Positions 36,291 through 45,752 of a DNA stretch of 64,000 nt are shown here, in pieces (position 1 is the stretch's first letter; every line of letters starts with the position of its first letter). The notes under the pieces were generated by a model that made no database searches, had not been told where the DNA came from, and was given only the letters and a program-made list of their open reading frames with translations. The DNA is from JBDIVL01 sp039794405 (lineage in GTDB: Bacteria; Planctomycetota; Brocadiia; Brocadiales; Brocadiaceae). The stretch is from assembly GCA_039794405.1 (NCBI GenBank), contig JBDIVL010000022.1, positions 1 through 64,000 of the forward strand, given 5' to 3'. The translations under genes and the position numbers were made by a program.

Positions 36291-36962
36291 TTACCACTCT
36301 TCCAGACTATAGCTGCGGTGTTTAACAACCTTCGCCTTAACAATATAGACAACTTCTTCAGCAATGTTTGTAGTGTGGTCAGCGATTCTCTCTAAATGGC
36401 GGGAAATCAGCATTAAATGAACCGCCCGTGTTATATTTGTGGGGTCCTGCATCATATAAGTCAGGAGTTCACGGAATATCTGGTCATTCAGGGCATCTAC
36501 GGTAGAATCCCGTTCATATACTGACCTCGCCAGTTCTGTATCCCGGTTCACAAAGGCATCGATACTGTCTTTAACCATAGTTTGCGTAATAATTGCCATC
36601 CTTGGAATATCAATCAGTGGCTTTAACTGTGGTTCCTGATTAAGAGGGATCACCCGTTCTGCAATATTTACAGCAAGATCGCCCATACGTTCGAGGTTAT
36701 TCGTAATCTTAGCCGATGATGTGATGAATCTAAGGTCGATGGCTAATGGCTGGTGCCGTGCTAATAAATCTATGCATTGTTTATCAATTTCCAGTTCTAA
36801 GGCATCAACCTGTTCATCATTATGCATAATGAAATTTGCCAATCCGCTGTCCCTTTCGATAAGCGATTTCACAGCATTGGCAATAGCTGTCTCTACAAGA
36901 GAAGCCATCTGAATGAGATTTTTTCTTAGTGCCCCTAATTATTGGTCAAAATGCCTTTCCAT
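36291..36962 (-). pseudogene. phoU: PhoU-like phosphate signalling protein with premature TAA at codon 8
   Basis: The full gene would encode about 223 residues, typical of PhoU. It starts ATG at 36960-36962 (MERHFDQ) after a GAAAGA ribosome-like site, then meets TAA at 36939-36941 where PhoU has Glu (the HFDQEL motif); GAA to TAA is one change. The frame resumes LGALRKNLIQMASLVETAI and is open to the end. Two helical-bundle halves with conserved RFITSSAKITNNLERMGDLAVNIAER and ERIADHTTNIAEE are present. Restart at ATG 36906-36908 could still give a 205-residue product lacking the first 18 residues, so it may be partly functional or a sequencing error. No pst genes adjoin it. Confidence 0.85.
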
Positions 36963-37185
36963 TATATCTTTCGTAATTTTCTGCAAAATTGATAAAAATA
37001 TCGGTAATCATATTATACTCTATTCACAGGCCGTTCAATAAAAATCCAGGAAAATTCAGGAATACACGTTACCTGGTGTATACTGCAGGAACTACAGATT
37101 TAGATGGATGGGTATATGAGTATATGGGTAGATGAGTATTTAACCCATCTCCTGATTCTTGCTGTTACTGAATGATAAAATTGTA

Positions 37186-38064
37186 TTAAGATTGGGTTAA
37201 AACTTTAAATAAAATTACATCAGAAGATTTGGCACCAATAACAACATCATCTCCAATTTTCAGGTTCAGCCTGTCTAATTCCTCAGTATCAATGAGGGTC
37301 TTAAAGTACTGGTCCCCATGCATAACGGTAACCGCAACCATGATTGGGTTTCGCTCAACGCCAACCACTTTCCCTACAATCTGAATGCGGGTACTCAACC
37401 TTTTTCCCAGGAATACCTCTTCTGGCGTTCCCCTTTTTACAACCTTTCCAGAATCCATTATAACTACAAAATCTGCAAGTTTATATACTTCTGTTATATC
37501 ATGTGTTACATAAAGTGTTGTTACTTGAAACTGCTTTACAATTCGTCTTAGGTCCTCTTGTAGTTGTCTACGTGTTTCCCAGTCAAGGGCAGAGAGCGGT
37601 TCATCCAGCAGGAGCAAATCGGGTCTCATAGCCAAGGCCCGAATCAAGGCTACCCTTTGTTTTTGCCCGCCTGATAACTGGGCAGGATAATGATGCGCAT
37701 AGTCTGACAGACCTACAAGTGATAAAAGCTCGTTTATTTCGTTTAATCTTTTCTTTTCTTTTATGCCGTACGCTACATTTTTTTTTACTGTCATGTGCGG
37801 AAATAAGGCAAAGTCTTGAAATACTAGTCCAACGGAACGTTGCTGGGGAGAAAGACAAATCCGCTGCGTCCTATCATACCAGATATCTTTTCCATAAGTG
37901 ATTATCCCGGCATCGGCCGCTTCCAGCCCTGAAATAATCCGTAATATAGTCGATTTGCCCGCACCAGAAGGACCAAATAATGCCGTTATTACTCCATGAG
38001 GAACTTCAAAGGCCGTGTCCAGTCTGAACCCGTTCCATGTCTTCTTTATAGAAATGCTGAGCAA
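37186..38064 (-). CDS. modC: Molybdate ABC transporter ATP-binding protein
   Basis: A 292-residue ABC ATPase: Walker A GPSGAGKST (about residues 31-39), Q-loop VFQDFALFPHMTV, signature LSGGQKQR, Walker B DLLLLDEPLSALD, and the H-loop in THDI. A C-terminal TOBE-like domain (about 236-292) is shorter than the usual ModC tail. Molybdate is inferred from the adjacent ModB, Mop and ModE, and tungstate is not excluded. The start is TTG, seven bases after GGAGG. ModA is missing from this cluster. Confidence 0.9.
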   Translation of the reverse strand: MLSISIKKTWNGFRLDTAFEVPHGVITALFGPSGAGKSTILRIISGLEAADAGIITYGKDIWYDRTQRICLSPQQRSVGLVFQDFALFPHMTVKKNVAYGIKEKKRLNEINELLSLVGLSDYAHHYPAQLSGGQKQRVALIRALAMRPDLLLLDEPLSALDWETRRQLQEDLRRIVKQFQVTTLYVTHDITEVYKLADFVVIMDSGKVVKRGTPEEVFLGKRLSTRIQIVGKVVGVERNPIMVAVTVMHGDQYFKTLIDTEELDRLNLKIGDDVVIGAKSSDVILFKVLTQS

Positions 38065-38088
38065 AAGTAAACCTCCATTACTTCGTAA

Positions 38089-38757
38089 TCAAAGGGTCCG
38101 TGTAAATTTCCTGTTTATGAAATATACGATGATAAGTATTATGAAAGAGAAAGATAAGAGTATGGCTGAATAGGCATTGGCACTCCGGTAATTGAGCGAC
38201 TGCACCTCATCGTAAATAGCTATTGAAGCAACCCTCGTAATTCCTGGAATGTTTCCACCGATCATGAGCACAACACCAAATTCACCCAGGGTGTGCGCAA
38301 AGGAAAGCACACAACCGGTAATAATGCCCTGCCGGGAGAGGGGCAGGATAACAGAAAAGAATGTGTATACACGAGATCGGCCTAATGACCATGAGGCTTC
38401 AAGTAATTTCTTATCGACCCCCGCAAAAGATGTTTGAAAAGGTTGTATGGCAAAGGGGAGGCTGTAAAAAAACGAGCCCAATACAAGCCCTTGAAAGGAA
38501 AACGCAAGGGTTTTATTACAGAGAGCCTCATACCACTGTCCAATAATGCTATTACTACCAATGGCTATAAGGAGGTAAAAACCTAAAACGGTTGGTGGAA
38601 GGACAAGGGGTAAGGCTACTATGGATTCCACAAAAAACTTCCATCGTACCCTTGAAAAAGCAAGCCAATAAGCAAGAGGTATACCGATAAAAGATAATAA
38701 GACCGTGGTAATGAAGGAAAGTTTTAAGGATAAAAAGAGAGGGGTCGTAAAATTCAT
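38089..38757 (-). CDS. modB: Molybdate ABC transporter permease
   Basis: A 222-residue inner-membrane permease with five to six membrane helices. The conserved cytoplasmic loop is EASWSLGRSRVYTFFSVILPLSRQGI, which docks the ATPase. LPLVLPPTVLGFYLLIAIG near residue 50 is typical of ModB. The start follows the mop stop by one base, so coupling is likely. Confidence 0.93.
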   Translation of the reverse strand: MNFTTPLFLSLKLSFITTVLLSFIGIPLAYWLAFSRVRWKFFVESIVALPLVLPPTVLGFYLLIAIGSNSIIGQWYEALCNKTLAFSFQGLVLGSFFYSLPFAIQPFQTSFAGVDKKLLEASWSLGRSRVYTFFSVILPLSRQGIITGCVLSFAHTLGEFGVVLMIGGNIPGITRVASIAIYDEVQSLNYRSANAYSAILLSFSFIILIIVYFINRKFTRTL

Positions 38758-38758
38758 C

Positions 38759-39166
38759 TTAAAAATCTTTTGATACTATCAATTCTGTTGATTTTACAAC
38801 AGCCGTAACCTCATCACCTTCATGAATATCCATTTCATTAAGGGAATTATTCGTAATAAACGCATGAAGGATATCACCCTGGGATTCTACATAAACCTTT
38901 GATAGTACATCTCCCTGGATAATCTTTTTTACAACCCCTTTAGCCTTATTCCTTGCACTCAGCATTCCCGAAAAGGATTTTGCAAGCATAACATCAGTAC
39001 CCTTTACAAGTACATAAATAATATCACCAACGGAGAGATGCAAATCATCACAGGAGGCCTTTGTAATAATAACACTTAAGGGTATTTCCTTCCAAAGAAT
39101 ATTGATGTGGGCATGGATCTGTCCTGAAGTGACACTAACGATTGTTCCACAAAGTCTACTGGCCAT
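38759..39166 (-). CDS. mop: Molbindin-like protein with two TOBE (Mop) domains
   Basis: A 135-residue protein made of two similar halves of about 65 residues, each with a TOBE fold (GTIVSVTSGQIHAHINI and GVVKKIIQGDVLSKVYVE). Such di-Mop proteins bind and buffer molybdate in the cytoplasm. It is encoded between modE and modB and runs on directly into modB. Confidence 0.9.
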   Translation of the reverse strand: MASRLCGTIVSVTSGQIHAHINILWKEIPLSVIITKASCDDLHLSVGDIIYVLVKGTDVMLAKSFSGMLSARNKAKGVVKKIIQGDVLSKVYVESQGDILHAFITNNSLNEMDIHEGDEVTAVVKSTELIVSKDF

Positions 39167-39244
39167 ATACCATAAAGCGGCTCAGCCGCAACAAAAAAAT
39201 TTAACCACAAAGGATAAGGAAGTTTTTCTTATGATGGAAGAGCG

Positions 39245-39586
39245 TTATGACCTCTTATTTTTAAAAATTTGTTTAAATTCCTTTTCCATGAAATGTGTCG
39301 CCTTATCGGCAAACTCTTTGTATTTTGAGATCAAATCACGTGCCTCCGGGGTTAAAGATGCTCCACCTCCCCCCTTCCCGCCTGTGGTAACTTTTAACAA
39401 TTTTATGCCCAATACCTTTTCTGTGGCCTTGACCTTCCCCCAGGCTGCACGGTATGACATACCGAGCTCTTTTGCTGCTGCATTCAGAGATCCTAATCGG
39501 TCTACGGCTTCCAGCAGTATTTTTCGCCCTTCCGCAAAAGCCACACCACCACCCTTTTCTATCCATATCTTAAACTTGATATTCAT
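39245..39586 (-). CDS. modE: ModE-type molybdate-responsive transcription regulator (N-terminal domain only)
   Basis: A 113-residue winged-helix protein matching the LysR-type N-terminal domain of ModE: ILLEAVDRLGSLNAAAKELGMSYRAAWGKVKATEKVLG, then a glycine-rich wing (TTGGKGGGGA). It lacks the C-terminal Di-Mop sensory domain; the separate mop gene next door could supply it in trans. A perfect 20-bp palindrome lies 17 bases upstream of its start and may be its operator. It is transcribed in the direction of mop and modBC. Confidence 0.92.
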   Translation of the reverse strand: MNIKFKIWIEKGGGVAFAEGRKILLEAVDRLGSLNAAAKELGMSYRAAWGKVKATEKVLGIKLLKVTTGGKGGGGASLTPEARDLISKYKEFADKATHFMEKEFKQIFKNKRS

Positions 39587-39602
39587 AAAATATAGGGATG
39601 CA

Positions 39603-39622
39603 TTATATCATATATGATATAA
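39603..39622. promoter_or_regulatory. Perfect palindrome upstream of modE, candidate operator
   Basis: TTATATCATATATGATATAA is a perfect 20-bp palindrome, 17 bases before the modE ATG. Flanking bases continue with CG on one side. It resembles the TATA-rich symmetrical boxes bound by ModE in enterobacteria, so autoregulation is plausible. Binding is inference, and AT-rich palindromes can occur by chance. Confidence 0.5.
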
Positions 39623-39742
39623 CGTTGGCAATACTATTTATACTAATTCAATGTATATGAATTTCAAACCAGCAGAAAAATAAAAAAGGCTGCAAGGTTT
39701 TACCTTAGCAGCCTGAATACTTAACAAAAATAATTTTAAAAA

Positions 39743-39827
39743 TGCCAGAGAAGGGAGTCGAACCCTTACCCCCTTAACGGGGACCAGATTTTGAGTCTGG
39801 CGTGTCTGCCAATTCCACCACTCTGGC
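39743..39827 (-). tRNA. tRNA-Leu (anticodon CAA)
   Basis: Minus strand: acceptor GCCAGAG pairs with CTCTGGC, discriminator A. The anticodon stem CCAGA/TCTGG with loop CTCAAAA gives CAA. The long variable arm (CCCCGTTAAGGGGG region) confirms class II. It recognises TTG codons. Confidence 0.97.
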
Positions 39828-40056
39828 ATATCTCTCTTTAAATGAGGTTTTACAAAACAATATTATCATACCTCATAGGTATATTTTTGCAAGCAAAAAT
39901 AAAGATCATAAAATAGTGTACAGATGGGAAAAAAACACTGAATAATGAGAGAATACATGTTATAGTATTAAAGAATTGATAAAACATCAAATCACAAAAA
40001 AGCCTGAAAATTGTCCAGAAACCCTCTAACAATATTTTTCGAATTTGTAGGAAACC

Positions 40057-43000
40057 GTGCTATCCGTTAAGATTGGGAAATTTCATCCATCCCTTGAAAA
40101 TTCATTGGTAAATACCATACAAACGTTAAAAAAGGACGATCCTTTCATACCATTAGCAGTTGTTGCACCAACAAATCTGATGTTGACACGGCTACAGAAA
40201 CTCCTTGTACAGGAACAAGTTACTCCTCTTATAAACGTTTCTTTTATGAATTTCTATATCCTTGCAAGTGAGATATGTAGACAGTCGGGAACGGATGCGG
40301 GTCAAATCGTTCAACAACCAATTGTTTACGAATATCTTATTGAGGGACTCCTGAAACAACAAAAACTCCATGAAGCCCTCTTTAAAAGCGCACAATCCCA
40401 GTCTGCTCTTGCCCGGGCTTTATTCCAAACCTTGCAAGATCTTATTCATGCAAATGTTGATGCCGATGGTCTGAAGGAGGCTATCAGGGAAGGGCTTGTA
40501 GAAAGTCATGAAACAAAGAAACTGTTCGGAATTGCCCACATCTACAGCATGTTTAAACAAAAGTTAAAAACTTTGAATATATCAAGTTACTCAGGTATTT
40601 ATCAATTGGCCGCCGCCTCTGTGCCCGATTCAGGGTTTCTCAAAAGCTTCCGGTATATTCTTGTATACGGGCTTTACGATCTTACCGGCGCTCAGCAGGA
40701 TTTTTTTGAGGAAATATTCAGATCTTATCCAACCATATTATTTATACCCTATCAAAAGAAACATGAGGCATTTTCCTATATAAAACCCTTTTTTGAATCC
40801 TTTACATTAAGGTTAGCACATGATGTAAAAGAAGTATCTACGGGTAATAACTCAGGGTTCTCTTATCTCATGGACGCCGAACCTGAAGATAACTCTGAGA
40901 TACCAGGAATCTCAGCCAATCCACAAATGAAAGACACTCGTATCCACATTATAAATGCCTCCGGCAAAAGGGATGAGGTTTGGGCTGTTGCCAAAGAAAT
41001 CCTTACCTTAGTGAATGAAGGCTACAAAATGGAGGAAATCGGCGTAGTTGCAAGGACGCTTGATCCTTACATGGATACCATAAGAAAAATATTCCATGAA
41101 AATTACATCCCATTCCTGACAAGTTCACAGGAATCTCTGGGAAAATACCCTCTAGTAAAATTCATCCGCCAGTTGCTTCTTTTAAAACGGGAAAACTATT
41201 ATCGTCCTATGGTTATAGAGTTATTGAGTTCGCCCTATTTCAAGATACCAGTCTTTCATTACGGAGGAATTATACCACGCCCGGATCTCTGGGATATTCT
41301 GAGCAAGAAAATGGGTATTCGTAGTGACATTACGTGTTGGTTATCAAGACTCAGGCAGATAAAATCATTGCAGTTCCCGAAACCTGCAGATGGAGAGGAA
41401 ATAGAAAAGTATCCCGGTATCCCTGAAGGGCAGGTTGCATTTCTCGAAAATATCCTGTGTACATTATCAAACGATCTCTCTTCTCTGCCTGAAAAAGCAT
41501 CATGGAAGGATATGTGCCATAGGATAACTTATCTCCTCAAAACCTACGTCCGCATCCCTTCAGAAGGTAGAACACGAGAGGATAAAAAAAGAGATTTCCT
41601 GATATTAGATAAAATATCAGAGCTGTTGCGTACCTTACAGAACCTCGATTGTTTGCAAGAAGAAGTAACGCAGGATCAATTTATCGACATCCTTATCGAG
41701 GCATGCCGGCAAGAAGGTTTGCCCGTAGGACTGGAAAATGACAGAGGTGTACATGTACTGGATGCCCCGTCATCACGGGGCATTCCCTTCCGTGTCCTGT
41801 TTATCATAGGCCTCAATGAAAAGATGTTTCCCCGTGCAGTTTTTGAGGAACCGTTTTTGAGGGATAACGTTCGCCGCAGGTTTTCTGAGATACTGGGGAA
41901 TTTTATTCCTGAGAGGCTCAGAGGATTTGAGGAAGAACGACTGCTCTTTTATTTTCTCTTAAATGCAGCAAGGGAACGTCTCTATCTCCTCTACGAACGT
42001 TCAGACGAAACAGGCAGGACAAAGGTTCCTTCTCATTATCTTCTTGATATCATTCAGCGCCTTAGGGGTGCATCAACAATAGGAAAAGGACATCGGGAAA
42101 AGTCAGAATATGAGGTTTATATTCATCGAGGCATTAAAGAAAAGCTGTGCAGAAAAGAAACCTTTATGCTTACCCCGAAAGAAATTGGTATTCGTATGGC
42201 CCTTAGCCGATCAGATCTTACTGATTTTATACAAGCCATTGGAGGTAGTTTACATGTCTTTACCCGTGCACAATCGGCCTTAAGTTCCATGGAGGGTTAC
42301 AAACCCATTCTCACTGCATATGACGGGATTGTTGGGGATGTTTCTGCATGGTGGAATGCGCAAATACACCATGGTTTCAGCCCGACGGCACTGGAATCGT
42401 TTGGAATTTGTCCCTTTAAGTTTTTTATGGGAAAAGTGCTGAAATTAAAATCGCTGGAAGGGCAAGAAACAATTGAAATGTTAGCATCTGTAGACCTTGG
42501 CAATCTTTATCATGGTATTCTGATGAGTTTTTATAGTACCCTGATACAGGAAAATTACTTTGGTGCACATACAAACAAACCGGATATAAGAGAACTCTTA
42601 CAAGAAATTGCCCAAAATTATTTTAAGGATATAGAGCGGCAAATACCAATTCCATACCCTATTATCTGGGAAATTGAAAAAGAAAAAATACTGAACTTTT
42701 TAACAAAATTTATATCATGGGACATTGAACTTATCCGGCAGACAGGCTACATTCCTGCATACCTGGAGAAGACAATAAAACTATGTCCACAATTTACGCC
42801 GTTTAATCAGGAAGAAGGTTCAAAAATAACACTTAGGGGAAAGATTGACCGTATAGACTTAAAGGTAACAGGGAATATCGTAAGTTTTCGTATAATTGAC
42901 TATAAATCAGGAAAGTTTTTTAAGGAAAATCTGGTGAAATCTGCTGTTCGCGGTCAAAAACTCCAACTCCCGCTGTATATCATCATGACGGAACATTTAC

Positions 43001-43365
43001 TATCCAAAAAAATGAAAAAGGGCTATATATCTCAAAATCAAACAAGACTGGAAAGGGCATCCTTTATTTACGTTGCACAAAATGCGGAAAATAAGAAGGA
43101 ACAGGAGGGTGTACCTGAAGTATCTATTGCTGGGGATGATTGGATAGAGTGTGAGAGACAATGCCGGGCAACTTTACAAGGATTTTTTCAATACATCCGT
43201 AATGGTATATTCCCCATTTCACCAACAGAAGACAAACAGAAATGTGAGTGGTGTGAATTTTCCACGACATGTAGAAGAAGTAATCAATCACTACGGTTCC
43301 GGTTGGAACAGGATGTAAGACTAAGAGAATTCCGAGAGATTATGGAGTTAAAAATTCAAACATGA
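40057..43365 (+). CDS. AddB-like PD-(D/E)XK nuclease/helicase-like protein
   Basis: A 1102-residue protein. Visible are N-terminal VVAPTNLMLTRLQK (degenerate Walker A position), FIIGLNEKMFPRA (superfamily I-like motif), and a C-terminal PD-(D/E)XK nuclease core with GKIDRID and IIDYKSGK. Cysteines in CPFKFFMG and near the end in KCEWCEFSTTC fit the iron-sulfur ring of AddB-type enzymes. AddB works with AddA in double-strand-break resection; no addA is beside it. The degenerate ATPase motif suggests a structural helicase domain with an active nuclease. The start is GTG at 40057 after TAGGAAACC. Confidence 0.82.
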   Translation: MLSVKIGKFHPSLENSLVNTIQTLKKDDPFIPLAVVAPTNLMLTRLQKLLVQEQVTPLINVSFMNFYILASEICRQSGTDAGQIVQQPIVYEYLIEGLLKQQKLHEALFKSAQSQSALARALFQTLQDLIHANVDADGLKEAIREGLVESHETKKLFGIAHIYSMFKQKLKTLNISSYSGIYQLAAASVPDSGFLKSFRYILVYGLYDLTGAQQDFFEEIFRSYPTILFIPYQKKHEAFSYIKPFFESFTLRLAHDVKEVSTGNNSGFSYLMDAEPEDNSEIPGISANPQMKDTRIHIINASGKRDEVWAVAKEILTLVNEGYKMEEIGVVARTLDPYMDTIRKIFHENYIPFLTSSQESLGKYPLVKFIRQLLLLKRENYYRPMVIELLSSPYFKIPVFHYGGIIPRPDLWDILSKKMGIRSDITCWLSRLRQIKSLQFPKPADGEEIEKYPGIPEGQVAFLENILCTLSNDLSSLPEKASWKDMCHRITYLLKTYVRIPSEGRTREDKKRDFLILDKISELLRTLQNLDCLQEEVTQDQFIDILIEACRQEGLPVGLENDRGVHVLDAPSSRGIPFRVLFIIGLNEKMFPRAVFEEPFLRDNVRRRFSEILGNFIPERLRGFEEERLLFYFLLNAARERLYLLYERSDETGRTKVPSHYLLDIIQRLRGASTIGKGHREKSEYEVYIHRGIKEKLCRKETFMLTPKEIGIRMALSRSDLTDFIQAIGGSLHVFTRAQSALSSMEGYKPILTAYDGIVGDVSAWWNAQIHHGFSPTALESFGICPFKFFMGKVLKLKSLEGQETIEMLASVDLGNLYHGILMSFYSTLIQENYFGAHTNKPDIRELLQEIAQNYFKDIERQIPIPYPIIWEIEKEKILNFLTKFISWDIELIRQTGYIPAYLEKTIKLCPQFTPFNQEEGSKITLRGKIDRIDLKVTGNIVSFRIIDYKSGKFFKENLVKSAVRGQKLQLPLYIIMTEHLLSKKMKKGYISQNQTRLERASFIYVAQNAENKKEQEGVPEVSIAGDDWIECERQCRATLQGFFQYIRNGIFPISPTEDKQKCEWCEFSTTCRRSNQSLRFRLEQDVRLREFREIMELKIQT

Positions 43366-43473
43366 AGGAAAACAAACAACCGTGAACCTTGAACTCTGAA
43401 CCATAAACCTGGCAATCTGAGTAATTACAAAAACTTGCAGAAAAAAGAAGTTTTCACACGGTAAGATGATAAA

Positions 43474-43535
43474 GTGCGACATACCACAGAAGTGTGCTGT
43501 CACAAAAGCGTGACATGTCACATAGCGATGTGGTA
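43474..43535. repeat. GTGACATGTCAC repeat segment
   Basis: The segment carries ACCACAGAAGTGTGCTGTCACA, then GCGTGACATGTCACA and CGATGTGGTAT. It shares GTGTCA/TGACA words with 49628-49690 and weakly with 32366-32420. The internal GTGACATGTCAC is palindromic. Confidence 0.5.
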
Positions 43536-43552
43536 TTACTTTCTCAAATCTG

Positions 43553-44827
43553 TTACGTGATGTTTTTACTCTCGTCCCTGTTTTTTGCCATTTCCTTAAG
43601 ATTTTTTATTCTTTCCAATACCGGTGGATGAGAGTAGTATACGGCAGCATAAAGAGGGTGCGGATGAAGATTTGAAAGATTATCCTTCGAGAGCTTTACA
43701 AGAACGCTTATCATATCCCCCTCATTTCCTGCTAATTCATACGAGAAGCGGTCTGCTTCAACTTCATGTCTTCTGGAGAAATAGTGAAAGAGGGGAGTAA
43801 AAGGAAAAGCCACTATAGACCAAATAAAGCCAATAATAACAACCTTGGCAAAAAACGTGCTGTCCGTTACGTGAAAAAGATGAACAAGAAAATCACTTTG
43901 GAGTACTTTAAAGGATATGTACATTGTAATGAAGGCAATGATTTCTGAGATAATAAGATGCTTTATGAGATGCCATTTTTTCCAATGTCCTGCTTCATGT
44001 GCAAGTACGGATAGGATTTCATCCCTATTCATCTTCTCAAGAAGGGTATCATACAAAATAATCCTCTTTACCTTTCCAATACCGGTGAAGTATGCGTTTG
44101 TATGTTTCGTTCGCTTTGAGGCATCCATCTTAAAAATTCTCTGTACCCTTATGCCAGCCTTTTGCATGAGCCGGTGAATGGCTTTACGGAGCGTATCATC
44201 TTCAATAGGCGTAAATTTGTTAAAAAGAGGCTCTATTACGTAAGGGAAAATATACATCATTACGATACCAAAAATGAGAAAAAGACACCATACCCATAGC
44301 CACCATATATGAGGACTTATCTGAATAAGAAAAAGTCCAGCCGCCGCTATAAAGGCCATAAGAATCGTGGATATTACTGCCGATTTGATAAAATCAGTTA
44401 CCCACAATTTCACTGTAGTAGTTGTAAATCCATATTTATTCTCTATCTTAAATGTATGGTAAAGGTCGAATGGTATTGACAACAACGTCTCGACATAGAA
44501 TAAGAGTAAAAAAAAGACCAGCCCGGAAAGGATGAAGGGCATTTTCAGAGAAACGACCCAGGAATTATATGTATTGAGCAAGCTCCCAAATAAGAAAAGC
44601 AAGAGGATTCCGTTGTGAAAAACAGATGAAATAACGCTAAATTTTGTATTTTCAATAACATAATCTCTTGTTTTGTCCAGTAATGCCTGGTCAATATGTC
44701 CCACGAATTCTGGAGGAATTAATGTCCCGTATTTTTTTACATGAGAAATATTAAGATATTCAAGGCAGTATCCTGAAATAGCCACCAGGAGATAGAGTAT
44801 AAAAATAATAATAAGATACTTTTCCAT
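43553..44827 (-). CDS. Ste24-like M48 endopeptidase
   Basis: A 424-residue membrane metalloprotease. HEAGH (in VLAHEAGHWKKWH) provides the zinc ligands and catalytic Glu, and EVEADRFSYELAG the third ligand Glu. Four to seven hydrophobic segments precede and follow the catalytic part. The N-terminal helix bundle and the IVAFPFTPLFHYFSRRHEVEAD block match CAAX prenyl protease 1/Ste24. In bacteria such enzymes act in membrane protein quality control; the substrate here is unknown. Confidence 0.94.
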   Translation of the reverse strand: MEKYLIIIFILYLLVAISGYCLEYLNISHVKKYGTLIPPEFVGHIDQALLDKTRDYVIENTKFSVISSVFHNGILLLFLFGSLLNTYNSWVVSLKMPFILSGLVFFLLLFYVETLLSIPFDLYHTFKIENKYGFTTTTVKLWVTDFIKSAVISTILMAFIAAAGLFLIQISPHIWWLWVWCLFLIFGIVMMYIFPYVIEPLFNKFTPIEDDTLRKAIHRLMQKAGIRVQRIFKMDASKRTKHTNAYFTGIGKVKRIILYDTLLEKMNRDEILSVLAHEAGHWKKWHLIKHLIISEIIAFITMYISFKVLQSDFLVHLFHVTDSTFFAKVVIIGFIWSIVAFPFTPLFHYFSRRHEVEADRFSYELAGNEGDMISVLVKLSKDNLSNLHPHPLYAAVYYSHPPVLERIKNLKEMAKNRDESKNIT

Positions 44828-45088
44828 CTTTGGAATTCTTCAATATCTATATCTATTCGGATGAAATTATTCCTTTTCCAGCACACTATTCTACCCCTGA
44901 TTTGTAAAAAAGCTAATGTTTTATCTTATGAAGTTGCTTACATCGTATAGACGTATTTTATTCGTTATAAATACACGTAAGAATTTTGGCAAGCATATTG
45001 CTATAATACAACATATCAAGCCTTGTAGCTTTATTGAGATGTACTCAGGAGCTTGGCTAGAGATTTGTAATATCAAGGAGGAAGAGCC

Positions 45089-45289
45089 ATGGTAAAGAAA
45101 TTTGGTCTAGGTCTTGTTGTTACCTGTGTATTATTTTTTGGTTTCTGTTCAGCGAATAATATATTTATCAACCCGGTAGTTGCAGCAGAAAAGGAGAAGG
45201 AATGCAAGAAGTGTGGCCATGTACCTTCTAAAATAGAACCAGACTGCCCATGTGAGTGCCATAAAGGACAAACCCCCCAGCCTAAATAA
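45089..45289 (+). CDS. Small secreted cysteine-rich protein
   Basis: This 66-residue product starts ATG after a strong ribosome site (AAGGAGGAAGAG). A signal peptide (residues 1-32, KKFGLGLVVTCVLFFGF core, ending about VVAA) precedes a short mature part with ECKKCGHVP and PDCPCECHKGQ. Mature Cys spacing CxxC and CxCxCH could form a zinc site or a small redox cluster; it does not make a CxxCH heme site. Basic and proline-rich tail. It has its own strong terminator and appears to be an independent unit. No family recognised. Confidence 0.8.
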   Translation: MVKKFGLGLVVTCVLFFGFCSANNIFINPVVAAEKEKECKKCGHVPSKIEPDCPCECHKGQTPQPK

Positions 45290-45350
45290 GCATCATGATA
45301 AGAAAAACGTATATGAAAGCGAAGGAAAAGATCTTTTAAAATCAAAAGAT

Positions 45351-45405
45351 AGCCTTACTGCTAAAGATATTTTAAGTAAGTATCTTACAGTAAGGCTTTT
45401 TATTT
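45351..45405 (+). terminator. Rho-independent terminator after the cysteine-rich gene
   Basis: AGCCTTACTG (45351-45360) pairs with CAGTAAGGCT (45388-45397), with further pairing inside (GATA/TATC), followed by TTTTATTTT. It lies about 60 bases after the stop of the 45089 gene. Confidence 0.88.
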
Positions 45406-45511
45406 TCAGAATATTGACAAACATAAACAAATTTTTATAAGCTTTCAATATACCATCCCCGGAAGCTTAAGTACCTGGACATAAATACTTGTATCTTTGT
45501 TTTCCCAAGTT

Positions 45512-45624
45512 GGTTCAGTCTTGTAGATTGAACTACACGTTTGGAATTGATGTACAGCTTTTGATTGGCATCAGGATTAGGAAGACATGCCAAACATTTC
45601 GGCTCAATTGCGGACGATTGAACC
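45512..45624 (+). repeat. Two-hairpin dispersed element, full copy
   Basis: Left hairpin GGTTCAGTCTTGTAGATTGAACT (degenerate end), internal blocks ATTGGCATCAGG and ACATGCCAAACATTTCGG, right hairpin GGCTCAATTG/CGATTGAACC. Length 113 bp, same orientation as the 14441 copy. Confidence 0.88.
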
Positions 45625-45752
45625 AATACGGACAATCCTCCTGAAAAAAATCACGAAAATTTATGTTCAGGTACTTACGTATCGACAATCACCCTTTTCT
45701 ACAAATATTCCATTCTTAACGGAAAAGTTTAAGAATAGAGTACCAATAATCT

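Noticed and set aside
39603..39622. Possible Fnr- or Fur-type box
   Set aside because: The palindrome does not match TTGAT-N4-ATCAA or the 19-bp Fur pattern; a ModE site is the better but still unproven idea.
45245..45272. Heme c site (CxxCH) in the small secreted peptide
   Set aside because: The cysteines are spaced CxCxCH, so no CxxCH can be formed.
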